The notes: a model not told the origin generated them from the letters alone. Positions 36,286 through 50,670 are shown, counted from the stretch's first letter. The stretch: DNA of 64,000 nucleotides from Manduca sexta (GCF_014839805.1 NC_051130.1:5456001-5520000); one strand, 5' to 3'. Translations and numbers: made by a program.

Positions 36286-39200
36286 AAGGAATTATATTGG
36301 GCGTAGACTTACTTTATATTGGTCTTTAGAATCATTCTTTTTTTTTCAATAAAATCGGCATTACGTAATGATGTAAGTATATTTTTATTTAATATATTTC
36401 GTATTTCAAACCTTACATAAAAGAAGTTATAAACCTAAAACTCAACTAAAACTTTACCAGTAGGTAATTAAATAATCCTAAGAAGGTGAACAAAATAAAC
36501 GTGAAATCTGAAGTAACGACATCATGGTGCGGCTATACTTAATTTTTAAAAGTCGAATTGTATGTGCGTATAAAAAAAATTAAAAAAGATGTTTTTAAAT
36601 TATTAAACTATGTATAACAGTAAGAAAGTACGGTTATTCTAAGCTTAAAATTATATATATTCTTTGTACATTCCTTTGTTGTACACTTCAATATAAAATT
36701 ATTTTAATATGTAGGTTTACTTAGAGAAATTTCTGAGATACAACTATTGATCGGAAAGATTAGAAGAAGAAAGAAAGAAAGAATACTCAAGAGTAAGAAT
36801 AATATTATCCACTTTAGATACCATGATAAAGAAACGGAACAAGAAAATACGTAAAATAGCATTTAGAAATCAGCAGAGTTTGCCTCCGATAGGTACAGTC
36901 GGGCATACAAGTAGCCGAACTTTTGTGCCTAATTAACAATCGTCTTTATTCATTACAATAAACCTCAAAGAGTTTATTTTATTTTAAATAAAGAAAAAAA
37001 AAATCGATTGAAGTTAATATGTAGCGTTTTTAAGTTCCAAATTCGTTCAGCTACTTTTGCAACTGACTGTACACGTATATTTTAATATCCAACGAAACAA
37101 GAAAACATTTCGGCAGTCCATTCTTAAAATGTCACTTGGCGTGTCGAATTATTACACCGTATGTGTCGGTTGACTGTGGAATTTAATTCGAGAAGTTACA
37201 ATAGGTTAGCAGTCGACCCTTACGCTACAGATACTTCAAAGGGTCTCGGTCGACTGATATTTAATATTTATTGGGTCGGGCAAAGAGAAGGTAAATTAAA
37301 CTTCTTTTCATACGAACATGGGTCATGTTAATTTTATTGCATATTGTTAACTATTTTGACATTTATAGAACTTACTAGGGGGTTTGTGGTTGATCAACGG
37401 ACTTAAAAAAAAAGACGTTGTCAATTCGACTGTATTTTTTTTATCTTGTAGTAATTTTATAGAAAGTAACTTAGTGAATAGAATTTAGAAGGTATACGAA
37501 GTCTGCCAATCCGATTTAATTTAGCGTGGTGGACTAAGGCATAAACTATAGCATTAAGAAGAGACTCTAAAATTTCGCATTTAACATTAAATAACGGTAA
37601 CAACTTTAAATCAAAAAATTTCCTCTTACCTAATTAGGACAATTAACTAACCACTTAATAAGCATTGGAATCTATAAAAATATCTGTCGACTCTGGTTCA
37701 TTAATATGACAAAGTAATATATTAAACCTATTTAAAAAAAATCATTATCACATGTTCGTACCTAATACTTGTATATTTATTGATTATTTTTTCATAACAC
37801 ATAAGACAGCGAGAGCGGCTCTAATGAAAGACTTAGGAAAAAGTCAGCTTCAAGAGCCTTAGATATCTAAATCATGGGAGTACTTAGAACGTGCACTTTA
37901 TTTTAATGTCAATAAGATTCATAATAGTTATTTGATCAGTTTATAAAGCAAGACCGCAGAAATCGCATCGTAATCGTAACGCAGGACCCTTATCATGCCA
38001 CCTATACATTTCATATTTAAATCCCCTTCGTCCACGGCACACTGTTCCGGCAGCCGATAAGTTATAACTAGTTTTACACAACATTAAACAAAAGACGGTC
38101 CCAAACACGGAGGAGGTGAAGACAGTTCAAAAGCCAGACAAACAGGAACCGAGTTCATTTTAAATGAAGTTAGAGGGGATATCGGGTTTCTAACTTCGCT
38201 GGTACCTATGAATTCCATACGGCCAATTTAGTACTAAAGCGTGTCCGGAGAGCGCGGCTGTATTAAAATTTGAAGCGTTCAAACTTGGCTCCTTTTAGTG
38301 TTCATTACGTCGGAAAGTTGGTTAAAATTCATACAAGTCTAAGTTCTAATGAACACCGGTGGGCAAAGTTGGGCGTTGTAGCGATCGCTCATAACTCGCG
38401 CACACGGCTTTTTGTGGGGATGAACGACGAACGCCGCAAAATACCCTGCCTTTGTTGTCAGAAATTAAACTAATTGCAACACCGAGTACGCGGGTATTTA
38501 TTGATTTTGCTCTTCACGCACCGCAGCCGGGCTAGATAAAACTTAATACCGGCTAATATTTCGTCCGAGCCGATAAAGCGATATGTATGACCACTATCCA
38601 CCTACACATTATGAATTATTTGAAACCCAACATTAATTTTTATAACATCACATCTTTCATCAGATAATTCGATTTTCCTATCAAAAAGGAACTCATTCCT
38701 GTAAACTCACTTAAAACTTTATTGATAGAAGTTTTGAATTCTCGTGACTGGTGTGTGGTGTTTGGAACAGCAAACACCATACACTCGGGGGACATCAAAA
38801 ACTTACCAACTCGAAAGCACTCTAAACTAATTTCCCTCAAAATCTCGGAAACATTTCGATTTAAGAGAACAGCATAAAGAGACAAAGAGGATTCTTAAAG
38901 TTAAACCGTCTCGTGGGGATTACTCATTCGTAAGCTGATAAATTCATTTGATTTGCAAATATGTTTGAATCAAACGAAGTCTAATTAATTATAAGTTTAT
39001 TAATCACTTCATTTCTTAACATTTAATTAAATAAACTAATCTAAATCACAAATACAATAAATGTTACTCCAAAATACATATACAAAGATAAGATAGATAC
39101 AGATACAAATATTACCTCCAATACCTGCGTTTCCATGATATTAAATACGCAACATTTCTACCAACTAAAATCCCTTTCAAAAAATACAAATAACATTAAC

Positions 39201-40144
39201 TAAGTAACATAAACAGCGCACAATTCCCTGTTTAATTCTGCGCTCAAATTGGCCTAATATTTCTCCATGCGCTGCGGTATACCGTACACACCACATTTAG
39301 AGGTCCGTATAAATTGATAGAAAATCCCCGAGACGCAATAAGAAACGCTCCCTGCAGAACATTAGCCCCGTTGTTATTCTAAGTGGATTAAGGCCAGCGC
39401 ATTTCAGATCTGGTTAAGCCTGAATCCAACATTAAGCCTGACGGAAGCTTACCAGCGATTGCACTTTGTACCTTCATCTTTGGATTTTTAAGTGTCTTTT
39501 TTTTAGAGTTTTGGGTGTGGTCATTGGTAATGACAATTCTGAATGAATCATTTTGTTACAGTTCGATTTAAAATCATAATTGTCGAATAGCTACGAATTT
39601 TTCATACGGGGTAAATTGTCATTAAAAACGTTTTAAATTATGAAGAGTTTTCAATTCTAGGCCGCTTTGTATAATATTATTAATATCAAAAATAAAGCAC
39701 GAAACTTGCCGCCTTTATCAATCAAATACTCAATTCTTGCGGCAAGATATTTTGAGTATTATAGCTAAATATCACTTTCTTAAAATCATTACGTAATTAT
39801 TCAACGCATAAATCTAAACTGTTACGATGTAATCCATATTGGTTGGGCGTATAATTGATCAAGTGTCCAGGGTTCCCCTCGACAAACACTAGGCTGTAGA
39901 ACTCATTACATAAATGAAAGAGTTCGTTCCGATCATCGGCCGACGGCGACAATGATCGATCGGAACAAGTGGGGGAAACTCTTACATCGGATAATAATTA
40001 ACTCACGAGCTAGCTTGAGAATACGGATCGCGGGTTCGATTTTTCTGGAATTTTATTACTCTGACAAGAATGCATTACTTGCAATCTCAGATTTTTTGCA
40101 CATAGATGCATTAAATTTCTTAGCTTTTCGTAGATCATACTAAT

Positions 40145-40315
40145 ATTTTAATGCGAAAGCAACTCTGTTTCGCTTTTACGTTTTAATTACTGAACCAATT
40201 TCGATGAAATTTGACATGGAATAAACTTGAACTCCAAGAAAAAAATGAATAATATTTTTTATTGTGTCAATTTAAATCCTATGCTGGTGAAAGCAAGAGC
40301 TAAGTTATCCTACTT
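40145..40315 (+). repeat. Dispersed repeat family F copy, diverged
   Basis: ATTACTGAACCAATTTCGAT, GAAATTTGACATGGAATAA and CTGGTGAAAGCAAGAGCTAA follow the same order as the 54165 copy. Confidence 0.45.
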
Positions 40316-40918
40316 GTAAAAGATTTGGTTTAATAACTATAGATAAACCTGCCCTCACAATTAACAATAAATTTGTCTCTTTATTCATTATTATAATGTT
40401 TGAATTATTTTTAAAATTCGAAAAGTTTAGGTTAATGTTATACGGTTATTTGAAATTGATTTAAGAGATAACACAAAAGTTTTGTATTTATTATAAGTTA
40501 GATTGGAACGATACTAGAGTACTAGTTTACTCTTAAAGTAATTTCGACGTAAATTCAGTTTAATAGTTTATTATTAAAATGAATTTTGTTTAGTAGTAAA
40601 TGGAATTTGTTCTCCTTTATGATGTGCAAAAATAAGAAAATATTTTTTTATACTCTTTTTAAATTGTTATAGTACTCTCATTGTATGGTTCAGAATTACT
40701 TACTATAAAACACACATTCGTATCCCTAAAAGGATAGCGACTAGTACAGTATACTTTTTCGCCCGAATCCCATAATCTCACCTTCACAAAAGGTCACTCC
40801 TTCCGCCGAAGTGGGCACAACGTCCAATTCAAGTGACGTGGGCATATTTTTAGAATTTACAACTCACAAATATCTTCCAAGATGCTGCTGAAGTTGCTCA
40901 AGCTACTGTCCATTTAAA

Positions 40919-41068
40919 ATTACTACTTTTCGGATTTTATCGCGGTTTTAATATTTTAGTTTTCTCCCGACGTTTCGAAGACTTTGCTGCCTTCGTGGTC
41001 ACGGGGGGACTGACCAAAAGTAGTTTAATTTTAATGTCTAACATTCGCGTAAACATAAGAAATCATTA
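40919..41068 (+). repeat. MITE-like family E copy, core plus right end
   Basis: CGGATTTTATCGCGGTTTTA, CCCGACGTTTCGAAGACTTT, GGTCACGGGGGGACTGACC, then AAAGTAGTTTAATTTTAATG and TCTAACATTCGCGTAAACA. TACTTTT at the left mirrors AAAAGTA at the right. Confidence 0.65.
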
Positions 41069-41334
41069 TATTGTCCATAATTAGAAGTGTATGGTGTTTA
41101 AGTTGGCATGATCCGAGTGTCGCTCAATGGATTGTAAAATATAATAATTTGCGTTCCATTCTTGAATTGGTAAAGTTATCAGCTCTCAATAAGCGATCGA
41201 TATGATTATCTTTGCCCTACATTCATACAAAAACTAATATCAGCGTATATTATATATACTACTTCATAATGACGAGATAGTATTGATAGTGTTAACTCAT
41301 ATCTTTGTGAATAGAATGTCTATGTCGATAGAAT

Positions 41335-41394
41335 CCGTAAAATAGCTTTATTTCAATGTCTAACATTCGCGTAAACATAAGAAATCATTAAATA
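41335..41394 (+). repeat. MITE-like family E, single right end
   Basis: AATGTCTAACATTCGCGTAA then ACATAAGAAATCATTA, nearly identical to the end at 41030-41066, with no core attached. Confidence 0.6.
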
Positions 41395-43991
41395 GAATGT
41401 CTTTTTGGGGCAATAAATTTGGTGTTTTTTTTTATAAACAATATCAAATACAATTTACTAGCTATTGAGATCGCTGATCTGAATTCCCGAAAATTCCAAT
41501 TTCAAATGAAGTGAGGCCTTGTTTAATGAAACCTTAATTTAATCCCTATTTTATAGAGTACTTTAGAATGTTATTGGTTTTGGGATGTGGTAACTGTATA
41601 ACAAAGGATTTTTCTGAGTAATTTAAATATTTTGAAGACTGGTTGAGCTGCATAGCAAGATGTACGTACTTTACACTGTGTCTGTCATTTATTATAAAAG
41701 GCAAGCAATTAAACTAGTATAGAACCGAACTGTATTGAACTAGTCTAGATAAAAGAGAATCATAGACTTATTGAACACAATGATGTTTGAAGAGAAAACT
41801 TAATTTATTTAGGAGATTAGACGACACTGATAAGTTTTATTCATAATGATCAAGTCAAACTGTTAACAAAAAATATTTTACATTATTACTAGAGCTAAAG
41901 CATCAAGATTGTTTTTTTTTTTGTTAGCAAAACTTTTACTCCGTAATAATATTAATGAAATCAAAAAAATCACATACATATTATTACAAAAAAAAGTGAA
42001 AAATACTTGCTTATTTAAGATTGCAGAAATAAAAGTACTCTAACCTTGAGGTCCAAAATTTACATATAAAATTATCATGCTTTTGTACACTGCAGCTGAA
42101 TAATCAAAAGTCCATCTAAATTAACAGAGGTCATTGCTCTTACGTCGAATACTTAATCGCATGTGCTCGGATTTTTTAAAATATATAAAGGGATGATATT
42201 ATAAAATAAAAAATACATATAATCTTTCATTATTTTATCACTAAGATATGTTTAGTGTAATTGGCTAAGAATAAGGTAATCCGAAATTCAAAGTTATGTC
42301 CTTATTATAAACTTATATACTTTTTAATCTTTAACATCTCCCACTGTTGGACAAAGTCTTTTATTACTCAAGAAAAAGAGACTTTAAACGCTTCAGTTAT
42401 TGGCGCCGGAAGGAGTCATGTCACTGAATAAATTTGCAACCATAGGAACTATCGACCATAGAGGTTATTATTGATAAAATGTTTTCACAAACCCGCGCGG
42501 TCTGAATTAAAAAAAAAATATGTGTAAAAATATATATATATATATATATATATTGTAGTATAGTGCGCAGGTATAGATACACCTAAAATTAATCTTGGCG
42601 GCATCCACGCATTGAGTAGTTAAACCTCACTTTATAAAATAGAATTATTATTTCATCCATGATTCAAATAAATCTGGAAATCTCGCCCACGATCGAAGCC
42701 ATATATATAGAAATACACTCGCTAAGGTTAAACAAAGTTCCGCACGCATATTTTTCTATCGACCCTCAAAAACAACATGGACAAGTCGGATAACTTCATT
42801 CCGTATTCACATTTATACCTTCCCGCTTTGTTTTTGTTTGCCGGCACTCGGTATTGTTCCAGAACTAGACCATTCTGTCATATATTAATCTTTATAGCTA
42901 TAGCTATAGTATATTTTTGAAGGACACTGAGTACTAACTGAGAATTTAAGAAGATGTACGAATAGTTTTTGTCATATATTATTCCTTAAAAATATATTAA
43001 ATAACAGAAAAACCTATTATATTGAATAAAAGAAAACCTGTATTCTTCCTAAACATATTTGAAGATTTGATTAAAGTTTTTTTTTTATATTGGAATATCA
43101 CGACAAAATTATATTATCAAATGCCAAATGTACTAGAAAATAAAAATATACTAGAATATTTTAAAAAACTTGTCAAATATCAATTTACACGATGAAAACT
43201 ATTACACAAATAAAAATACCATCCATTTCGACCATAATAATTACAAAATACCAACTATTAATAACTATAAAAATAATATAATTAGAATATCTTACTCAAA
43301 TATAAAACACTTGAATGCCTACATAAAAAATCCACAATAAATTTAGAACCCCAATTAGAGGTAGCGAAGACCATCCGCAAACTAAATCCCTTAATGAATG
43401 CTTAACCCTTTTCTTGACAATGTATCTCGTCAGATACAGTCAACTTTAAAAAATCCTTGTCTCGAAAATAAAGTGAATGAAATGAAACCTCACATAACAA
43501 TTTATATTTTGCATGATTCCAAACGATTTTTTATCTAGCATGATGATGTTGGTAGTACCGTTAAATTTTGAATGCAAAAACTGTTTACCGAATTGACACG
43601 ATCCCATGCAAGGAGGTAAGTATATTGTTATTTTTTTTTTATTCTATGCGGATATTTATGGAGTGCGATTGTTTTATATTCTCTACGAAGTAAACATGTG
43701 TATCAAGTTTTTTTTCACACTATATGTTTATTATTGTATAAAAAATCGAATCTTATTTTTGCATGTATCTCAAGGTGCACACCACCAAGTAATAACAGAA
43801 TTAGGTGATGCATGTTATGTATCTCATGGTGCACATTGCCATATATAGGGATATTCATGCATTAGCTTTGCACGTGTCTCCGCATGCATTGACGGTGAGT
43901 TATTGCTGTAAAAAAGTAGTTTATAGTCTTGCTCATTTTTCTAAACGTTTGCTCAATGGTCCTTTTAATCATATTTGTGTGAATACTAGAA

Positions 43992-44354
43992 GTGCAACTA
44001 CCGGACCCCTATTTTTGCAAGGAAGATTATAACAGGCCGGTGTTTATGCTTAATGTTGGTGGTGAATGCATATTTCCTTCGCAGAATACCATGGAACAAG
44101 CGACGTGGCGAAGGTACCGAGCGAAAAAAAATTTTGCTTTAGTACCTAAGTCCGGCCGAAAATCAGACTTAGATGAGATTTCAGATTCAGATAGTGAAAT
44201 AGACCCCGTCTTCATAGCAAGGTCGGAGAGTTATTCATCGCTTAATCTGCCTTTGTTACTGTCGTCGTTTGAAAATCTTAATTTATTGTCCGATGAAGAA
44301 ATTACGCCCGTTCAAGCAGCAGTAACTGGGTCTCCACTTTGCCATCGCCAATGA
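43992..44354 (+). pseudogene. piggyBac transposase N-terminal remnant
   Basis: Open frame in the piggyBac element. It carries an acidic Ser/Asp-rich stretch (DEISDSDSEIDP), as is common in the N-terminus of these transposases, and ends before any catalytic motif. Upstream in-frame sequence within the element is low-complexity and probably not protein-coding. Confidence 0.5.
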
Positions 44355-44599
44355 TTCAACAGCCGTCACTAATTGTTACACAGCCATCGACATCCGTTTT
44401 TTTCCGTTCATTATATATGTGTAAATATAGCCTCTTCACATACACCAAACTAATCATCATATGTAGCGTCGTCTTTTCGATCTAAACGACTAAGGCTTGT
44501 AATTACACGCCCAAAGCCTATACGCTAAAACCTCTTATAATTAACGTGGACGAACAAAAGCTATCAACACTGTGCAGGTATATTTGACAAAAGTTTTCA

Positions 44600-44713
44600 G
44601 AAGAAGCACCCAAAACCCCATTAGAATATTTTAAATGCTTTTATACCTATGATATCTTGGGTATGATATCTGTTCAAACCAATTTATATGAAGGCACAAA
44701 AAGGAGACTTCAT
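44600..44713 (+). pseudogene. piggyBac transposase fragment, start of DDE domain
   Basis: Reads EEAPKTPLEYFKCFYTYDIL and then an IS-QTNLYEG stretch, matching the family pattern (P-x-x-Y-F ... L ... T-N-x-Y) at the beginning of the transposase domain. Closed by TAG at 44714. It is in a separate reading segment from the N-terminal remnant, with about 245 bases of non-open sequence between. Confidence 0.7.
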
Positions 44714-44812
44714 TAGAGGAATTAGACGCGGCAGGGCCTACTCCAGGTAAAATAATTAAAGCCAATGTTATACCACACCTTATGTCAGATTGGACATTTC
44801 CCAATATTCAGT

Positions 44813-44938
44813 ACCAAGAGGGGGTGCAAGTTATGCATTAAAGGACAAACCACTGTTATGTGTTCAAAATGCGGCCTAAGACTTTGTCTTCTGCCCAATA
44901 AAAACTGCTTTTTATTTTTTCAAACCGGACCTGAATAG
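44813..44938 (+). pseudogene. piggyBac transposase C-terminal cysteine-rich fragment
   Basis: Encodes the paired-cysteine finger of piggyBac C-termini (CKLC, CSKC, CGLRLC), ending in TAG at 44936-44938. Only about 100 bases separate it from the DDE-start fragment, where roughly 300 residues of catalytic core would be expected. Confidence 0.72.
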
Positions 44939-47900
44939 ATGTATGTTTAAGTTTGCATTTTTTTTTTCATTCTGATTATAATTGTTTTTTAAGTAATTTG
45001 TCGTTTTATTTTATTTGAGCATTGTATCCTCTCGGATACATTGGCTTATATGGGGAAAAGTACAGATACTTGGCAATGTATCTCGTGGGATACATTGTAT
45101 ATCTCCAAAACTAGATACCCAGGATTTTTTTTTCCATTTTTTATATCATTAATATTTATACTCAAAACAGAATTAAACAAAAAAAAAGATTTTCCATAGA
45201 TTTTTTTTCTTGCCAAGAAAAGGGTTAAGGATGTCCAGCGGTCCTAATAATACTTATGAACAATACATTCGGACATGTTGAATGGGACATTCAGGGCCGA
45301 AACACAATATACGGAACCACTCGAAAACAAAGTCAACAAGCATGAAGATATAGTTCGTTTTGTGCAATATTTTGGGGGCCTTCAAGTATGTCCCCAGAGG
45401 TATGGGTTAGTTGAATGGGCAAAAACAAAAAAAAAATAGGTTAGGATTTTTTTATATTCTGTTTGGTTCCTAATGGTCTATGAAATAATACTTTTTTGAT
45501 ACGAAACTTAACTTTTAGAAAACAACACGAAATATAATAAGAAACTGGCTTCAACTGCAAAGTAATAATAATTTATCCATTCTCAATCCTATTAATATTA
45601 ATAAACATTATGCACTGAACAATGAAACTTCTAGTAACAAATATCAATGAAACTTCAAATAGTTTCCAAGCGAACCACTTGAAACCAGTAAAAGTTAAGT
45701 AGCAGACAGTTTGAACAATTTTGTTGGTGTTTAAACAGCTGAAAAGCAAGTTCGGCAATCGAAAGAGACCGGAAATGGAGTCGGCGGGCGGAAATCGGCA
45801 GACGGTGGCAGCCCGAGCGTACTAGCGACGACAAATAACCAGCTCAAACGTTGGACCAAACATTTGTATCCTCTCTATTGTGAATCGACTGATTGAAAGA
45901 AAGAATTTAAATAACAGCGCCATTTTTGTATCATAAACGTCATAACATTAGTTATAATTTTTAAGAATAATGCATAACAATTAGTGATTAAAATAGAAAC
46001 AGAAATTGCTACAATTTAAAAATCCGCAATTCTTAAAATTTAACACCGTAACACTAAACGAACATTTCAGAATCAAGTGACATTAAATAACCAACATAAA
46101 ATCCAACTGAATAACGCATTAAAAAATACACGGGCATTCAGTGTAAGCTATAAAAGCAAGCGGCAATCTGCACTAGAAACGGGCCGGTGCTTAAAAGCCG
46201 TGAAATAATTCAAAAGAGCACTCGTTAAAATGCATCTAGAATTTACTAACCCGGCACGGCTTTATCACCTCAACTCAGCCGGCTTTATTGCAGATCTGCG
46301 GTACAAGAGACCCCATAAACTGACTGTTCGTAAACGAGTACTTTCGCTGACACAGAAAATAGTTTACAGGCTGTCTCGGGTTAAAACACGTACAACGTTT
46401 TTGAAGACGTTCCTTATAAAACTTCAAGACTACAAAGTAAGTTTTAGCGAAAAACGATACGAGCATGTTAAAGAAACGCGCTAAAGTCAATAAATGTGCC
46501 ATTAATTCATTATTTGGTACTTTATAAATATTTTTATAAGATAAAATGTAGTTAGTGTCCAATCGACTGATAGGAACTTTTTATCATAGTAAGTGCTAAT
46601 CTGGCAAAATAAAATTTTATGCGATATTTTTGGCAATCGCCGTTTTACGGTTAAGTGTAGACGGAATTAAGTCTTAAATGGTTAATGAGTTTGCGAACGT
46701 CTTAAAAAGTTTTTAAGATGTTTTTGAGCGGTGTTTGTTCTGTGCGTTTGGTGTGTGTGCCGGTTAATTGGTTTTCAAAAGTTTACAGACAATCATGTCT
46801 TACCGGTTTTGTTTGTACATAATATGGCTTTGAGATAGAACAATTAAACATACAATTTTTATATTCAATTATTTTTCTATATTTTTAGGTAGAATTTAGC
46901 TTGAATCAGTAAATTATGGGCCGGATATATTTTATTTCTCATCGGATATTATTTGAAATTAAAATTGTGATCAAGATTTTTTTTTGTAAATGCCATCTAT
47001 GTAAGTACTTAAGACTTCATTCTCCCCTTCAGAACTCAATAATCACACATTCTACGTCACTCAACAAAAACGAGTGTGCGGCCTTGCGAACCCATGAAAC
47101 ACTACAGCTTCCCCTATTCTCGCTCATTCCACATATAAATAACATTAATTTCGACAAATTCTGTCCCCAAATAAAATGGCGGGACTCGGAAGTGAGTATA
47201 AAATTTTGTGGTTTTATTAAAACGTAAATGAGTCAGGGCTCAGGAGAATTGTTACTTCGTTGCAGTAAATTAGCTAATTTATTTGAGCGGTTTATTAGGC
47301 AAATAAATCTCTCAAGCTGCTTAGGGCAGAAGTCGAAAGAAACGCACGCGTTTGCTTTGTTCTTTCAAAGTATTCTTATCGGAGTAAATGAATAGATGCT
47401 TGTATTTTAAAACTTTCTACGTAACCCTATAAGATGTTACGTGCTTTAGAATCGTTTGCAAACGTGATCCAATATAGTACACAATGTTTTCTATGATTTC
47501 ACAATTAATTAAATATTATAATTTAATGAAAACGTTCTTTTGCCATACGCGTAATACATAAAGTGAAAAATTTATAACCTACCATGAAAACCAATATCAA
47601 ATATTTATTCGAAAAATATATTAAATAACATATATACGCACATAAACTTTAGCTATGTATTGTATTCTCCATTTTGTATAAATTTATATGGTATGCGTTA
47701 TTGGATTTGAATATTTTAAAAATCGAAATAAATTCTTCAAGAGATTCTCATGAAATGTCGAGTGCATTAGAATTGGAGCACCGAATGGGTATTACGCGAA
47801 CGTTCGATACGGCAATATCGGAGTTTACGCGCCGTCTACGGAATAACTCTTATTGTACAATAAAAATGTTATGAGGTAACTCTATTCAATGAACTGTTAT

Positions 47901-50490
47901 TGAAATCTGCGTTTCGGATATTTCTTATGGAAATAATAAAGGTTTTGTTTGTGCCATAGCTTTTGTTGCGCGATTTGTTTTTCAATGGTTTCGATAGCTT
48001 AATAGGCGGGGAGTTTTTTATGCTGTCGATTTCTACCCGACTACAGCCAAGCGAGGAAGGGTAATTTGGTGGTGTAGTGGAACGGTTAATAGTAGTGTTT
48101 CATATATTAGACATGATTTTTTATGATTATTTAGGATAATGAAACTTATGTAAGTCATATTTACCATTATCATTCATTAAATAAATATTTTTATATGACA
48201 AAATATATTTGTTGCGTTGAAAGTAAAATTAAAAATAAATGCGGAAAAAATTATAATTATTACTTCTAAATATGTAAGCAATCTCCTTAAATTGTTATAA
48301 AATAGAACATAATTAAAGATACAGTGTTACGGTCTCAACAAAACTTGACGTCCGTATTTACTAGTGATGCTACCTCATACCGGAACGCGGAATTGACTCG
48401 TATGTATCGATGCAATTCCCGAAAGGATTCCTCTATTTCCTTCACAAGTCAATATGTCGTCGGAGATGAGCTATTTTTCCATAATTCCGCCGGCGCGCCG
48501 CGAGAATTCCCAAATAAATAATAAATACGTCAACCCAAAGCCAGACATCTACAGAGCAGTACGAACCGTGTATTTGTTTTCAAATTTAATATGCAACGAG
48601 ATGGCTTAGTTGTTTTAGTTTCACTAAAGTGGTATTTTCATTCCGGCTTTCATATTTAATATTTGTTTGGTTTTGTTGTCACGGTTTGGATTTTAGCAGC
48701 GGCTACTATTGTTTACTGTTTAATGTTTGTCGGGGTTTTAACGCTTTTTTTCAAACATGATGTGAATAGTTTGGCACCATTCCAAAAAGGTTTAAACTCT
48801 TTAATTCAGTAAGCGTTTAAATTAAAAAAAAAATCGATTTTCAAAATCGGCTTGAATATCATACGGCATAATTAATAGAAAAAACAATTATCAGTTAAAT
48901 TAACTACCACCCCAATAAAACAAAAAACCTTTATTCTGCCAACCATCTACTCTGTAAGGCTTACAAGTGCTCAAGGGATGCCACAGCATTTCCAAAAGAC
49001 GCCCTACGTCTGCCGGGATCTTCGGCTTCCAAAAACTTTCACATATAAAATATTATTTAGTTTCCTGCTTTCTGACGTCGCTCAAATTATTTCCAAGAAC
49101 GTAGTAAATAACGTCATTTTTTATTGTATCCTTTAATATTTTAGTGACTGAAATTTGAGACCTGCTGTTGATTTAGGTTTTCTTGTGTTGACAATTTTGA
49201 TGAAATTTCTTTAGTAGTGTGAGAGTATTTAAAATGGAATCTCAAAGTTTATAGAAGGATTCCATTAAATTGAAATAAACTTTTGGCAAAAACCGTCATA
49301 CAAATATATATTTTAAAGACATTTTTCTCACAATTTTTATAATTCTAGGTATTAATATATTTCTTTGCCTGCCTTGTGCTACAACAATTACAATCTTCCA
49401 CTCCATTTATAAGTTAATCATTGTCAAGTCTTTATTTCTCTCAGCATTGATTACTTGTCTCTTATATCTGTAATGAATATTTATCAAAACTGGAGTATGG
49501 TTATTCCACGTTTAAAAATGGAATTTCCCGACATAAAACCGTTATACGAAATGACATAGTCACGTTTCACAGAACAGAGTCCATTGAATAGCCGGAATAA
49601 GTCCTGTCGGATCCCCGGCTAATGGCCACTGTCCCTTTTGTGTGCTCCCAATACTGTTACGGTATTTAGAACATTTACTACGCGGGAAGTAGGTATACGA
49701 TACAAACGAAGGCTTCATTATTCACATAAGCCGCTTAATAAATATGTTTTACTTGTCACATAATATATTTTATATTTGGTGTAGTAACTATATTGATCGT
49801 ATTTTAAAAGTACCTGGTTAATAGTTCTGCCTCAGAATTATATCGGCATGACAACCTCTTAGATTCTTCAAATTTATAAACATGTTCTAGATGATCTTAT
49901 AATCATGAAGCAGAAATTTCATACAAATTTGTACATCAGTATGGTCCCGCTATCATAAATAACTATTGAGAAATTTAAAATACTAATTTCAATATTTCTA
50001 CCACAGAATAAAACCTCATTCGAGATCAAGTAACCGTAGAATTTAGACCATCTTATACTATATAAATCATCGCCTAAATAAATGAAATAGGCCAGAAAAT
50101 ACTATAATGAAACGTCCACTGGAGAGCATCGGATGACCGTCTGTATCCAGTTACGTTATTAACTCGGTTCATAATGTTGGTATTAAATCCAATTAACGCC
50201 AACCTCATTATCTGTTGCTTATGAGCAATTCGATTCCGTTCATTATAATGATAATTATTTACTTAACTCGTTATTGTTCTGAATGATTTATGTTTCTTGG
50301 TTGGATTATAAGAATTTGTAGTAATATGAAGAATTTAAGATAGATTCATCATTAAAATGTATAAAATAAAGAACTTTATGTTGAGAGGTTGTTCAAGTTT
50401 AACAAAGTTTCATTAAGTTAAGGAGTTGAAAATTCAAATTTCAATATGCTTAATTTTGTTTTTATATACTCCACTATGATGCATAAAACG

Positions 50491-50670
<180 letters not shown>

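Larger units (their letters stand above)
33027..43405. other. Presumed first intron of the fourth gene, left part
   Basis: No supported exon. Contains family E (34608, 40919, 41335), family B (35975) and family F (40145) repeats. An inverted repeat GTTCCGATC ... GATCGGAAC lies at 39926-39966. Stretches such as 38090-38470 and 39840-39960 are less AT-rich and could be regulatory. Confidence 0.45.
43406..45224 (+). mobile_element. Internally deleted piggyBac-family element
   Basis: Bounded by TTAA on both sides (43402-43405, 45225-45228), the target duplication typical of piggyBac. Terminal inverted repeats are CCCTTTTCTTGACAA at the left and its complement (CCCTTTTCTTGGCAA) at the right, one mismatch. 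At 1819 bp it keeps an N-terminal transposase piece, a start-of-DDE-domain piece and a C-terminal cysteine-rich piece, but the region for the catalytic core is missing, so it cannot move by itself. It sits in the presumed giant intron of the fourth gene. Sharp ends suggest a fairly recent arrival or mobilisation by a relative. Confidence 0.88.

Noticed and set aside
43606..43848. Open frame in the left part of the piggyBac element
   Set aside because: It reads through subterminal repeat motifs and low-complexity T-rich DNA and does not resemble a transposase.
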